NCBI GenBank assembly: GCA_965153455.1
Contig: OZ234493.1
Coordinates: 23,612,213 to 23,676,212, forward strand
DNA: 64,000 nt
Origin: Sphagnum compactum
Lineage: Eukaryota > Bryophyta > Sphagnopsida > Sphagnales
Direction: 5' to 3'
Of this stretch, positions 1 to 10,916 are shown in pieces. A program made the position numbers and the translations under genes. Below the pieces are notes generated by a model, which saw only the letters and a list, made by a program, of their open reading frames with translations, searched no databases and was not told the origin of the DNA. Within the stretch, counting starts at the first letter, position 1. The number at the start of each line of letters is the position of its first letter.

Positions 1-724
1 GTGCCAGTGTAGGTGCTGGTTCACCCACAGTGAACCTACAAAACTTAGTTGTGGATTATCCACAATCGAGACAAAACAGTCACAGTGTCCCATTTTAATG
101 AGCAAGCTTATATCATTGTTGAAAACTACAATGAGGATGCTTCTCTAATCCAGTGACAAAACGCATCCAGCATTGGATCACATATTTTGGAATGTAAGTG
201 TAAGGTCCAAAACAGTTGTTCCCTAGGTGGCAGCAGATGCCCAGTGTTTCTTTGTTTTGGGGTTTTCACACTGGCAAGGGCTCCCTTGTTGTTTCGCCAA
301 ATTAATAGTGAACGTAAAATCTTATTTCGGATGTAGTAGGTCTGAGCATGATCTGGAACACTGGATGTTCATCTTCAGGATTCGTTTGGAGGCTTAGAAT
401 TATTGGAGGGACAAAAGCTTGTGGCCTCAAGCTAAAGATAACAGATGCATGATACCGAGAGCTTACGTATTTATCATTGTTTTAAGATGAGGGGGCTTTC
501 CCTTCCAGATGAAAACACATGGGTATGTGTGCACTGACTGGGTCAGATTCTATGACGATTTTCTTTTGTTATTAAGTGAACCTTGAAGTCTTTGGTACTC
601 AACTGCTTGAGTGAATGAAGCTTATGGGACCTTTATTGTATTTGGGTTCACCTAGAATAATGTATATATCTTTCAGCTTTCAAACTCTCATCTACAAAAT
701 AATTAGTTAGTGTAACAAACCCTA
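1..724. other. Gene-free left edge
   Basis: No open frame or domain is seen. Bases 1-16 are the exact reverse complement of 61077-61092, so the left edge probably enters a member of the repeat family present near 61 kb. The rest looks unique at the resolution of reading by eye. Confidence 0.5.
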
Positions 725-1250
725 GACACCTATAGTGTTATAGTGTGGGTCGTATTAATTAGGTGGGGCTGAGTTCCAAGTTCAGAGTCTCTTTCATTGG
801 CCCATCACAATAAAAATCTGAAAACTTTGGAGACTCTCAATATTGGAGTATTTACTCCAAACACCTAAACATAAACGTCCCAGTATTTGCCCATGTATGT
901 AAGTTCCAAGAGGACAACATTGGGCAAAGAATTTGGGACAAGTGAGGTGCAATTGGGAACATGTTGGGCAACACCTTGTGAAATTATGAAACATGTTGAG
1001 AACCCATTGGGACGATAGGAACGACAAAAAAACAAACGCTCTCCACTCTCCTCAAAAGAAAAAGGATCTGGGCCCCTTGCGTACATGCTGGCTTGTCTCA
1101 TTGGCTGCCAAGAATTTCTATGCTCTGAGTTCTTTATCTTTTTTCAATTGTTATTTTTTACCATTTTTTTAACCAGTTTGATGATGTTCTTTCCCATTTT
1201 TGGCATAGGCTAATGGCAGGGGCAGAATTGTGGGGACATGTTGTAACCAG
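725..1250 (+). repeat. Dispersed repeat family A, copy 1
   Basis: About 525 bases align by eye, in the same orientation, with 60272-60790. Shared landmarks in the same order are TATTAATTAG, ATTGGCCCATCACAA, TTCACTCCAAACA-like, GGGACAA-GTGAGGTGC, CATGTTG-GA-AACCCA, CTCATTGGCT and GAATTGTGGGGAC. Homology appears to stop at both ends of the stretch. No coding frame is kept between the copies, so this is probably a non-coding mobile or LTR-derived repeat. The next 330 bases (1251-1586) hold nothing recognisable. Confidence 0.6.
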
Positions 1251-1594
1251 TTTGGCCAAGACATTTCTGTGCTTGGTTACTCTGTTTTCAACACTAAATA
1301 TTCCATTGTCCCCAGTGGATGTGCTTACACACTCACTTGCAAAATGGTGTACCATGTGTGATTGTCTGCACATCACTAGTTGTAATTTCATATTGTCTTG
1401 CCAAAGAAACTTGACTTCAGAAATATTTTTCAATTCCGTGACAGGACTAGATTTCTGTGGATGTATTATCTCTTTTCATGTATAAATGGTTTATGTGATT
1501 TTCACAGTACCTGACAAAGATTTCAAAATTGTGAAATGTTATTCAATTGAATAATTGCAAAAGGCATATTTATATTTACTATGTAGGTCAAGAG

Positions 1595-2103
1595 TAGTGT
1601 TGTGCATGTAAATGCTTTTAGATTTACACTGTGTGTAAGTGTATAAAATTTGCTTAGAAAAGTGTATGTGTAAAACATTTACACTTGCATTGTTTTACAC
1701 TTTTTCTTACACTTAATTTTTTTTTTTAAATATTGTTTTACATTGCCATTTTTTCTATATATATATATATATAATTTGAATTATTTTATAAGTCTTAGAC
1801 TTTAATTTATCTTAACATTTATGTTGTTTTATGCTATCTAAGTGTAAAACAAGAATGTAAATAGAAAATTAAAGATTCATAACAAGCAAGCTCCTAAGCT
1901 TGCAGGTCAAACAACAGTTATGATGAGCAACGCACTACACACAACCTCAAGAAAAACTTGTTAAAAGTTATATCCTAGAGTTATCCCTTTTTACATTTAC
2001 ACACATATAAGTGTAACACTAACCTTTTACACAACATGTAAATATTAATGATGTACACTTACATGGTTTTACATGCCCATCTACATTTACATGCACAACA
2101 CTA
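1595..2103. mobile_element. Non-autonomous hAT-type element (MITE), 509 bp
   Basis: The two ends are perfect 20-bp inverted repeats, TAGTGTTGTGCATGTAAATG at 1595-1614 and its complement at 2084-2103. They are flanked by an 8-bp target duplication, gtcaagag (1587-1594) and gtcgagag (2104-2111), 7 of 8 matching. TAGTGTTG-like ends and an 8-bp duplication are typical of hAT DNA transposons. There is no coding capacity. The interior is crowded with GTGTAA/TTACAC in both orientations, which looks like sub-terminal transposase-binding repeats, and carries an AT microsatellite near 1756-1773. It would need a transposase from elsewhere. Confidence 0.85.
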
Positions 2104-2111
2104 GTCGAGAG

Positions 2112-3270
2112 TTGCCATTTTGAAATTTGAGTTTCAATCTTTTATAGGTTCCAAAATTCAAAACTGTCATAAAGCTCTCACAAACAAAAATTAGTGCACT
2201 TGGAGGGGCACCTTATCTCTATGAATATCCCTCCTAGGAAAGAGGATGGATCTTACACCTACATAATCAAAAGTATCTTACACTTATTCATAATGTGATA
2301 TACTTCTCACTCTTAAGGAGTAGGTTTAAGAACCGTCCCCCTCTTTTGCCTTGTGGTCTACATGTGTTTATCCTACGCCAAAGTTCATGATTGCATTCTT
2401 TAATTCATTTTTTGGTTAAGTATATGAAAACAACCAAACATCAATTTTTTGTTTTGTTCCCCCTAAACATGGTTTCTATTGTGAGCATTTAGAACATCTC
2501 CACCCAACATTTCTATTTTGTGCGAATTTTTGCCAAAAGGCGAATAAAAAAAGGTGCCTATGAATAAGAATGGGGAAGAAAAACTAAATTTAAAATTGTG
2601 TTGCTAAATGCGTCAAAGTCATTGGATTTTGTTTCCATCTATGGCTCCCACCTCCGCCACTTGAATGCCACCTCCACCATAGATGGTTTGTGATGGAAAG
2701 GCTAGATCCTACCCTTGAAAGTTAGGGTATTGCGTTCACACAACCTCCCTTTTCCTACATTGAAAGATTGAGCTTCTTCATTCTATAATGTTGAGTTCAC
2801 CACCTCCGCCTCCCAATGTTCCATTCCTTTTCATGACTTGCCATAACATTGGGATTTTGCAAGATGTTGCAAATGACTATTGAAAATGCACAACATCTAG
2901 AGTTTGGGCTAGTTGCTAAAGGCTAGAGCTATGAGGTTTTGTTGCTTCTAAACTATGGATGGACTATGTATTGTGGAGTCAAACTCCATCAACCTTGGAA
3001 GTTGTTGAATGTTGTTGACATTAATTTGAAGTCTGGACAATTGATCACCATGGTTGGTTGCATACCACACCACTAGGGACTCCTCGTCATCACCCATGAT
3101 TCATTTTTCATGAAACTTTTTTTCATGATCACTTATAAAAATGCAAGTCTTTGACTCCTCAGTGCCCATTTTCGATTGTTTTTTTTTCTATATTGTGGTC
3201 TAGTTTTTTCATGTTGTGCAACTACTATAATCAATTTCAATTTTTCTGGTTTGTATTGATCCTACAAGTG
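2112..3270. other. No gene recognised
   Basis: Moderately AT-rich sequence with no sustained open frame and no inverted ends. From about 3140 it grades into the tandem repeats that follow. Confidence 0.5.
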
Positions 3271-3561
3271 GTAGTCCATTGTCATATTTTTTTTATCATG
3301 TTTGTGGCAAGTCTTGATTTTCATTTTGTGTACACACTTAGCAACATTGGTTCAACATCGTGGTGTGGGAATCACACACTAACAAGTCCCCAAAAATTTT
3401 CTTGATCATGTTCATGTTCATGGTTTAATTTCTATAGGCATTGGTGACTAGGCAGCATCAATCATGATCATGGTGCAATGGCAGCAATTGCCCATAATTT
3501 TTTTCCTTCATGTTCATGCTTTCATTTTGTGTAGGCATTAATAGAATTGAACATGTGTTGT

Positions 3562-4453
3562 TGACGCGCTCCTTGGTCCCGAGGTGAACCCACTTGAGGG
3601 TTCACTAATGTGAAGTTGCGGAAAGTGGGGACCGAAGGGCACGCTCCCGACTTCCAACTCTAGAAAGGGGTAGAGGGTCGAGTTGGAAGCCCCGGGATTA
3701 GACTAGGAAGATGGACTAGTAGATCAAGCACGAATCTGCATCCAAAACCAACCACAAATGGGTTAGTTCACATTCGGGAACACCCTTGGGTGTTGGGACA
3801 AGCCACGGGCACTTTGGACTACTTGACTCACCACGGCCCGGACTTGGGGGAAGCCACCACCTTCCCCCTTATAGTTATCTCTGCAGCTCACCACGGCCCG
3901 GACTTGGGGGAAGCCACCACCTTCCCCCTTACAGTTATCTCTGCAGCTCACCACGGAGGCTACATCCAAATGGCACATTTTGTTGGGACTCCCGAAATGG
4001 AGTCCCGAAATGGAGTCCCGAAACTGTCCCGGCGGGACTCCCGGGACTTTGAACGGTCATAACTCCCGATTCCGAAGTCCGATCGTGACGAGGTCTGAAC
4101 CAAAGTTGTAGCCCTCGTCGAGACCTTTTCAACGCCATGTCGCACTCCCTGAGGCGACGTCGGGAAAGGGTCGATTCTTGACTTTTAGTGGTCGAGAGTC
4201 AAATTGCCAATTTGACTCCCGGCCCTTCTTTTGCCCATAACTTGGGCTTCAGATGTCCAAATGGCCAATGCGAGGCCATTTTCGATATCTACGTTTGAAG
4301 ACCTTTCTAATGACACCAAGAACACCCCAATGCGAGGTGTTTTGGGCCTTGCTGTTGAGCTCTGAACATTCGGGAGTCCTGGAGGACTCCAAACCTCCAA
4401 CTTTTCCAAGTGTTGGGCTTCACCCCCACACTTGGACAAAGTGGGGTGCGACA
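3562..4453. mobile_element. Solo LTR of an LTR retrotransposon, 892 bp
   Basis: It starts TGACGC and ends GCGACA, the usual TG...CA ends with a short imperfect inverted repeat, and is flanked by an exact 5-bp target duplication GTTGT (3557-3561 and 4454-4458). No internal region or second LTR adjoins it, so it fits a solo LTR left by unequal recombination. It is clearly more GC-rich than its surroundings and keeps many CpG sites, so it may be a late arrival. Near the 3' end, CCCCACACTT...AAGTGGGG can form a hairpin. It has no coding content. The superfamily (Ty3 or Ty1) cannot be told from an LTR alone; the window's Ty3 element has a similar LTR end (GTGTGACA). Confidence 0.8.
3827..3956. repeat. 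60-bp tandem duplication inside the solo LTR
   Basis: Two 60-bp units (3827-3886 and 3887-3946), differing at about one base, are followed by the first 10 bases of a third. Each begins CTCACCACGG and ends CTCTGCAG. Near-identity against a degenerate background shows a recent duplication. A smaller 14-base tandem (CCCGAAATGGAGT) lies at about 3992-4020. Confidence 0.9.
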
Positions 4454-4800
4454 GTTGTGGTGTAACAATCATGCAGTGGTAGGTGCCCATGATTTTTTCC
4501 CCTCTTGTTCATGGTCTTATTTGTGTAAGCAAAATCAATCATAATTGTGGTGTGGTAGTCGCATTGTGACAAATGCCCATAGCTTTTTTTCCTTCTATTC
4601 ATGGTCTTGTTTTGTGTAGGTAGAATGGTGGTGCAATGGTGGTAGGTGCACATTTTTTTCCTTCCTATTCATGGTTTCATTTTTGTGTAAATATTGTTGA
4701 TCATCATTGTGGTGCAACAATTGTAGGTGGTCGTAATTTTTTTATCATGTTTGTCATTTCGTTTTGTGTACGCATCGCTACAAGAGTTTATGATCGATCA

Positions 4801-7134
4801 TCAAGCAATAAATGTCCATTGTGATCACTAAAACAACCTAGTGATTGTGTAAATATCCATCACCATTAGTGATTAGTGATCACCCATGCAATGTCATAGC
4901 AGCCCAATAATAACCCATTGATCATTGTGGTTGTCTTTGAAGCTGGAGGTTTCAGACCAGTTTTGTGATCATTGTGTTCATGTGTTACATGCATTTTGCA
5001 GTGCATCCATCACCATCATAGTGGTCCCACAAACACTAGTATAAATCTTCAAATATATGTCTAAATTTATAACTAGTATTCTTGTCATTTAAGACATGAT
5101 GTGGCACAATGATGTGACAAATATCACCCATTAGTCATAAAAGACATATGTGAAGTCACTAGTCAAAGTTAAATTATTATTTAATTATTATTTTTTAATA
5201 CAAATTAGACCCAAAAACTGGGGGAACATTATTTTTTAAACTTATAATATTTATTATTATAAATTTTTTATATAATATAAGTAATAAGATTTTTTTTCAA
5301 CTATTTTTAATTTCATTATTTTTCATCCTATCATTTGTTGACACATGTCACCACCTAAGTTAAGTAATTTAAGTAGGTATAAAATATTCGGTCAATATTC
5401 CAATGTTGACCATAATGAATGTCATTCATGACGTTTGATCCTCGAACCCCAAGAATGGAGTTTAATTTGTTTAAACACCACCAAACACCCACCTTGTTGT
5501 GTAAATAATTTAATTTTTATTCTATTTAGACCGTACTTCATTTAAACATTACACAAAACCTCAAATTTGGTAATTCACATCTTATTGATAATTTGCCCAA
5601 ATGAAAAACTTAAAACTTATTCATAAAAGTCCTCCAATAATGTACACAATTATATAATTTATTTTTGAAAAATGTAAATTCAATTCAAAACAAACTATAT
5701 TTTGAATTTTTTAATTGAATAACATTTCAATGGCCATTCTTCGGAAATTTTTAATTCAAACACATAATTTATAAATGGCAAAACCTTATGGCTAATACAT
5801 GAATAAATAAAATATATCTTTCATATCTTAAATCTTCATTTGATGTAGGAATTTATGATATACAATTTAGCTTCCAATATATCATAATTTTTTTAATAAC
5901 TTTTAATTTAGATGTATGAGTCCATATAATTTATCCACATAAAATATTTATAAATAATCAATTATGTCTATAAATATTAGTTTTTTATATTAATCATATT
6001 TATTATGATTTATAAATTTAATTTAAATTTTTTATTTTAAAATAATAAAATAAAAATATTAACTAATTTTCTGAAATGATAAATTCAATAATTTAACAAT
6101 TTTTTGTAACAATTTTTTTTACACATGGAAAATAAATGTATTTATTTATATACATATATAATATAAATCCTTACTTAAATTTGTGATAAAATTTTAATGT
6201 GCGAATAAATTATATATTTTCCACCTCTTACATTTTTTTATTTTTAAATTAAAATATAAACATTTATTTATAATATATCATAATTTACCATTAAATTTTA
6301 TTTCAATGTATGATATTTAATTTATTCACATTGAATACTTAAAATGGATTATATGTTAAGTATATTTTTTAAAATTTTGATAAAGGTTCTTATATTACTT
6401 ATATGTATAATATTAATCAGAATCAGTTCCTTACATGTTGTAGTTCATTATGTTTATTTATATTCATATTAAACTATTAATAGTCATTTTTGAATCATTA
6501 TAAAATAATTGTATGATCACATTGTCTATGTAATGACACATCATTTTGTCCACATCATTTGCATAATTATTTTTTACTCATATTTTAAATGACTTTACCT
6601 TTTCAAATGATATTTTGGACTATGTGGAAAAAATGACTATAATCAATTATGTAGTCATTTAGGACAAATAATTATTGATTTTTTGATTGCAAAGGATAGA
6701 ATTCCTTCTAGTGAAATCAACATCATCATTCCAATTTTGGTTTAGTTTTCTAAAAACCAAACTTAATCATTGTGGTGTTGTGCACACTATAGACCACTAC
6801 AGTTGCCATTTATGATTTAATCTCTTTTTTTAAGTTCATTGTCATGCTATTAAAATTCATGATCATTTCATGATTATCTTGTTGGTTCCAATCCTTTATT
6901 AGTTTGAGTCCTTGTGAAATACTCTAGGTATCAACGATTCATGATACATCACCATTTTCTTTTGTGATCTTGTTTTTGGTCATCTTTTTGTTCATTGACA
7001 TGTCAAAAATACAACCCCTTAAAAACTTTAAATGTAAATACCTTTTTGGCGTAGAATTCTTGCCATTATTGTTTCTTCTTTTAGTAATTATCCACTTAAT
7101 GATATTCCTACAATTGATATTACAAATTCTGAAT
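4801..7134. other. AT-rich, no gene; weak inverted-repeat pair
   Basis: Very AT-rich sequence without open frames. ATGATGTGG-(CAC)-AATGATGTG at 5096-5119 is matched, inverted and with one gap, at about 6533-6558, which might mark the ends of a decayed 1.46-kb element. No clear target duplication is seen. Confidence 0.4.
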
Positions 7135-8431
7135 GCAAGCTTGTGGATCCAACAATGGCAGCTAGAAACATTGAGATTACAAAAAAAAAAGAAGGCCTAT
7201 GAGTTGAATAAGCATTTCCAAGATAATTGGGCAATGAAGTTTCCATGGGCTAAATCTATGTTAGGTTCTAACGGGAAAGTTATTCAAGTGTGATGCAAAA
7301 TTTGCACGTGAATTGAGGGTAAAAATAAGCTTTTCATTCCAAAGTTGGATTCTCCATGGATACATGTTGGTCGTTGTAAGGCTTTGGTAGCCATGATAAG
7401 GGTAAAAATGGGGGATCATTATTTCTTGAAAACAAATTTTCATGTGACCAATGAAAAGTTGTATTTTTTCCTAAGGGTTTTGAAACAATGTTATAATAAA
7501 TAGTTCATGGTGCAATTTAAGATGATAAAAAGAAAAAAGTGTGCAATTTGCTTTGATTTTCCACTTATTTAATCATGGTTATCCCATGACAGATTACACA
7601 GCAATGTAGAAATTGTTTGTTCAGTTGAGTGTTCCTAACAATCCAATGAAACATTGGTCTAATGGGGCAAGTTGGGAGATGGCAAATTTTACGTGTTAAC
7701 AAGTTCTAAAAAAACTAAAAAATTTGTGGCTATTGGGAGGTTTCTTTCTTTAAGTGTAAATGAGATCACTACTATTATTAATTAGTCTTGGATCTCAATC
7801 CATGTGTGTGTGATGCAAGCATGGAGAAGGGTGCCTATCCTCCTCGCACTTTAACGTATTGTTGAAAGGGGTACTAGAAACAATCTATCCTTTGTCATTA
7901 CACAATCCCTAATGTGGCAAGGAAGGTTAACTAGCAAGGAGGTTGGTGAAAGGTTCATTTGCTTCGGTGCAAATGGAGCTTCTTTTTTTCAAGGATGTCA
8001 CACTAGAGTGACATTTCAATTGAAGGAGAAGCATTCTCCTTACATGATGGGGTAGCATTGTATGGCCCACAAAACAAATCCTGTAGTGCAAGCTTTGTCA
8101 AAATTGCCAATGGTGTCCAAGTTTGAGGATTTGCTCCAATTTGTGTATGCTCACTTTTTGGGTTCCCCTGAATGCCATTTGGAAATCGTGGAAATAGGAG
8201 GATTTAAAATTTTGAAAAATGTTAAAACTCAATGGATTTCAATGCTAAAACTTTTGAAGTGCGTTTGGGCATAATACAAAACATTGACTATGAAGATGTC
8301 ACAAGACAACATTAGTGTTGCTAAAGTAAAATTGAATCTCAACCTCCTTTGTGTTCTTCACATAATTACTAGCCTTGTCTTGTTTGCTACCATTATTGGA
8401 AACAATTAGTGCTTTAATCACGTTTGTTTAA
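7135..8431 (+). pseudogene. Broken zinc-finger/hAT-related transposon gene (ZNF862/DUF4371-like)
   Basis: Read across several stops and shifts, the plus strand encodes recognisable pieces of a TTF-type zinc-finger, hAT-derived protein family known as a repetitive gene in plants. Near 7190-7320 lies NKHFQDNWAMKFPWAKS followed by QV and CKICT, the conserved block before the zinc-binding cysteines. Later pieces include ERFICFGANGAS and, at 8062-8274, CMAHKTNPVVQALSKLP and FKILKNVKTQWISMLK, a typical catalytic-core segment with conserved H and W. A shift lies in the A-run near 7180-7192, a TGA follows QV (compatible with CGA to TGA), further stops lie at 7500-7850, and there is another shift near 8370. 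It is not translatable as one protein. Terminal repeats were not found. Family assignment is by motif memory, not search. Confidence 0.6.
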
Positions 8432-10295
8432 GGAAAGGTTGTTTTCATTTGTGATTTTGTAGTCATAATGAATTTTTTCACACCTGTACATTTATAATAT
8501 CATTGTTCAATTTAATTAATTTCTAGATTGAAATTTGTAATGATTTTAAATTTCAAAATGTAAAATTTATTACACTAATTTTAAATATTTTTAATGAGAA
8601 TTTATGTATTTAAGTTTTCATTTAATTGAATTTTTAAATTTTAATTTCTCAAATGGTATTTAAACATTAAAATTTTATTTATGGAAAAACATGAAGTATT
8701 AAAATTTTATTAAAAGTTTATTCTAAAAATGAAAGTAATTTTACTTTGAAAATTACATAATTAAAATTCTTAAGTTTTGTTAAAGAAGTTACAATTTCAA
8801 TGTTTTAAATTTCAAATTAAAAAAATTAAATTAGTTCAAGTTCACATATATATTAGTTATGTTTTTAAAAGTAAGTTTAAATAAAAAGTTTCAAGTTGAT
8901 CTTTCATGTTCTTACATGTGATTTTGTTATATTTCAAATTTTGTCTCCTTTTTAAAAACATTGTTTGAATAACTGAAAACAACAAATGAAAACATTAAAT
9001 TTTTAATTTACTTTCATTTGTTTTGGCAATTCAATCCATAATACATTTTAAATTAGTTTTTGAGTGAAAGGATGGTAAAGTATACAATTCAATTACCTTG
9101 GCAACCTATTTGTCAAGTTAACATGAAGTAGGCCTAAAACCCATCATAAAATCATTATACTTATAGTATATATACTTAAATGATGAAAAACAAAATACTT
9201 CTTCACTATTATGAAATGATTTTTGAATTTTTACATTGTAAAAGTAGGTTTCAAGTAGACTTTTCTAATTGTAAGTAGCTTTTGAAGCCTTCTTTTTGCA
9301 ATGTAACATTTGTTTCAAGTATGTGTCAAGTATACTCTATCAAAGAAAAAGTAAAATTTATTTATTTTCCTTCCTTTGAATATACAATAATCTTTATGTT
9401 ATAACTTCACACAAATCTATTTCATTAAACTTTCTAATGAAAAAGTACTTTTGAACACCATATTGGCTAGTCAAATTCAAAAGTACTTGTTCCATACTTT
9501 TATTATTCCAATTTTTTTCAAATTTTGTATTCAACCTAATATAAACCCAATGGAAAACACCATGGTTTCAAAATGAAATTTAAATAAAAATTGAATCTAC
9601 TTTCTTTTGTTTTCGTGAAAAACTAACTCTTTTTAAACTTGATTTTTTTCATCAACTTTTTTTTATAAAATACCATGCTTTCACCCTTTTACTGTTTATA
9701 TTACCACGTAATCAAAAAATAACATTACAATCATAACTAATCATATGTAAATGATTGATTTTAAGCAAATCAATCACATTAATCAAGTTGAACAATGTCA
9801 TGTAAATGTCACATAGATCATGTGTTTAGCATAATGTTCGTTTTGATTAAATAACTTGGTTTTTTAATCAAAACATACATACCTAGTTTTGATTTTAGTG
9901 AAATTTTACGTAATTAATCATTTCAAACAAATGGACTTGATTTTGTAGTCATTTTAATTGTGATGCTACTAGTGAAATAACCATGTTTTTGTAATAGTGT
10001 AGAGTAAACACAAAAATGAGTGTCTTCACTTTTATCATGTACCATGCACATATACAAATAAAAGAGTACCATTAAAATGCACGATTTTTTTTTATAAATT
10101 GCAACAAATTTAACTTATGAATATCTACTTGAAAAAACTAAAAGCAAAATTTGAACTTTAAAAATAAACCAAAAAGGGATTCAAAAAACAAACAGTAAAT
10201 TTGTGTTCACGAATATTTTACAATGGAATTTTTAATTGAATGCATTATGTATACTACATTAAGATATAAAAATCATTGTACTTTTGGTAAAGACA
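8432..10295. other. AT-rich, no gene recognised
   Basis: Long A/T-rich stretch. ATTTTGTAGTCAT occurs near 8455 and again near 9940 in the same orientation, but no boundaries or open frames could be defined. Confidence 0.5.
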
Positions 10296-10916
10296 CAGTC
10301 AAAGGAACCACCCGAGTGGACACTCCTTAAAATTGCATTTTTGTGTGTTTGAAAAATCTCAAGGAAAACATATTAGTTTGGATTGTCATAAATGTTTCTG
10401 GAATTTTTTCATTAATTGCAAAATTTATATGCTCAAAGTTTGACAATTTTTTTTTAAAAAATTGCTTGTTCAAAACATTCAAACTTCGAGAATGGACAGT
10501 CTTTTTTTTTCTAACGTCCTTTTTTTTTCTACCAAATGTGCACCATTCCTTTTGAAAATTGGAGAGGATTTAACATTCATGATTAGAACATCAAAAGGAT
10601 TTGAATTAATGTGAATTGTTTTTATAACCAATTTGAACACATTTGGTTCAAATGTGCTTTTGACCCTGAAAATTATGGATTTTGAAAATGTGGCATCAAA
10701 AAACGTTGTTCATATTTATGTGATAGAAGGCATGAATGCATAATATATATTATATAAACTCAATTTGTAATCAAAATATAATTATATCTAACATGCATGT
10801 TAAATCAAATATTCAAAATAAAAAAATTTAAGTTATAAACTAATGCAAAAATGACACATGTCATGTGCAATCCTTGGAAAAGGACTTTTACCTTATGCCC
10901 TTGGTTCCTTTGACTG
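10296..10916. repeat. 621-bp segment bounded by perfect 15-bp inverted repeats
   Basis: CAGTCAAAGGAACCA at 10296-10310 is perfectly matched in inverse orientation at 10902-10916. CAGT-type ends are common in Tc1/mariner-pogo and hAT elements. However, the flanks show no TA or convincing 8-bp duplication, so it is only a candidate MITE. The interior is AT-rich with no gene. Confidence 0.4.

Larger units (their letters stand above)
3280..4800. repeat. Degenerate ~80-95-bp minisatellite interrupted by a solo LTR
   Basis: Units run GTGGTGCAA, then GGTAGGTGCCCAT, a T-rich run, TTCATGGTTTCATTTTGTGTAGG and a variable AATCAT tail. Copies start near 3359, 3470, 4457, 4547, 4627 and 4709, with weaker ones before 3359. 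The array is cut between 3561 and 4454 by the solo LTR; with the LTR and one target duplication removed, the flanking copies are continuous. Period varies between about 80 and 110 bases, so it is an old array. It has no preserved reading frame. Confidence 0.65.
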
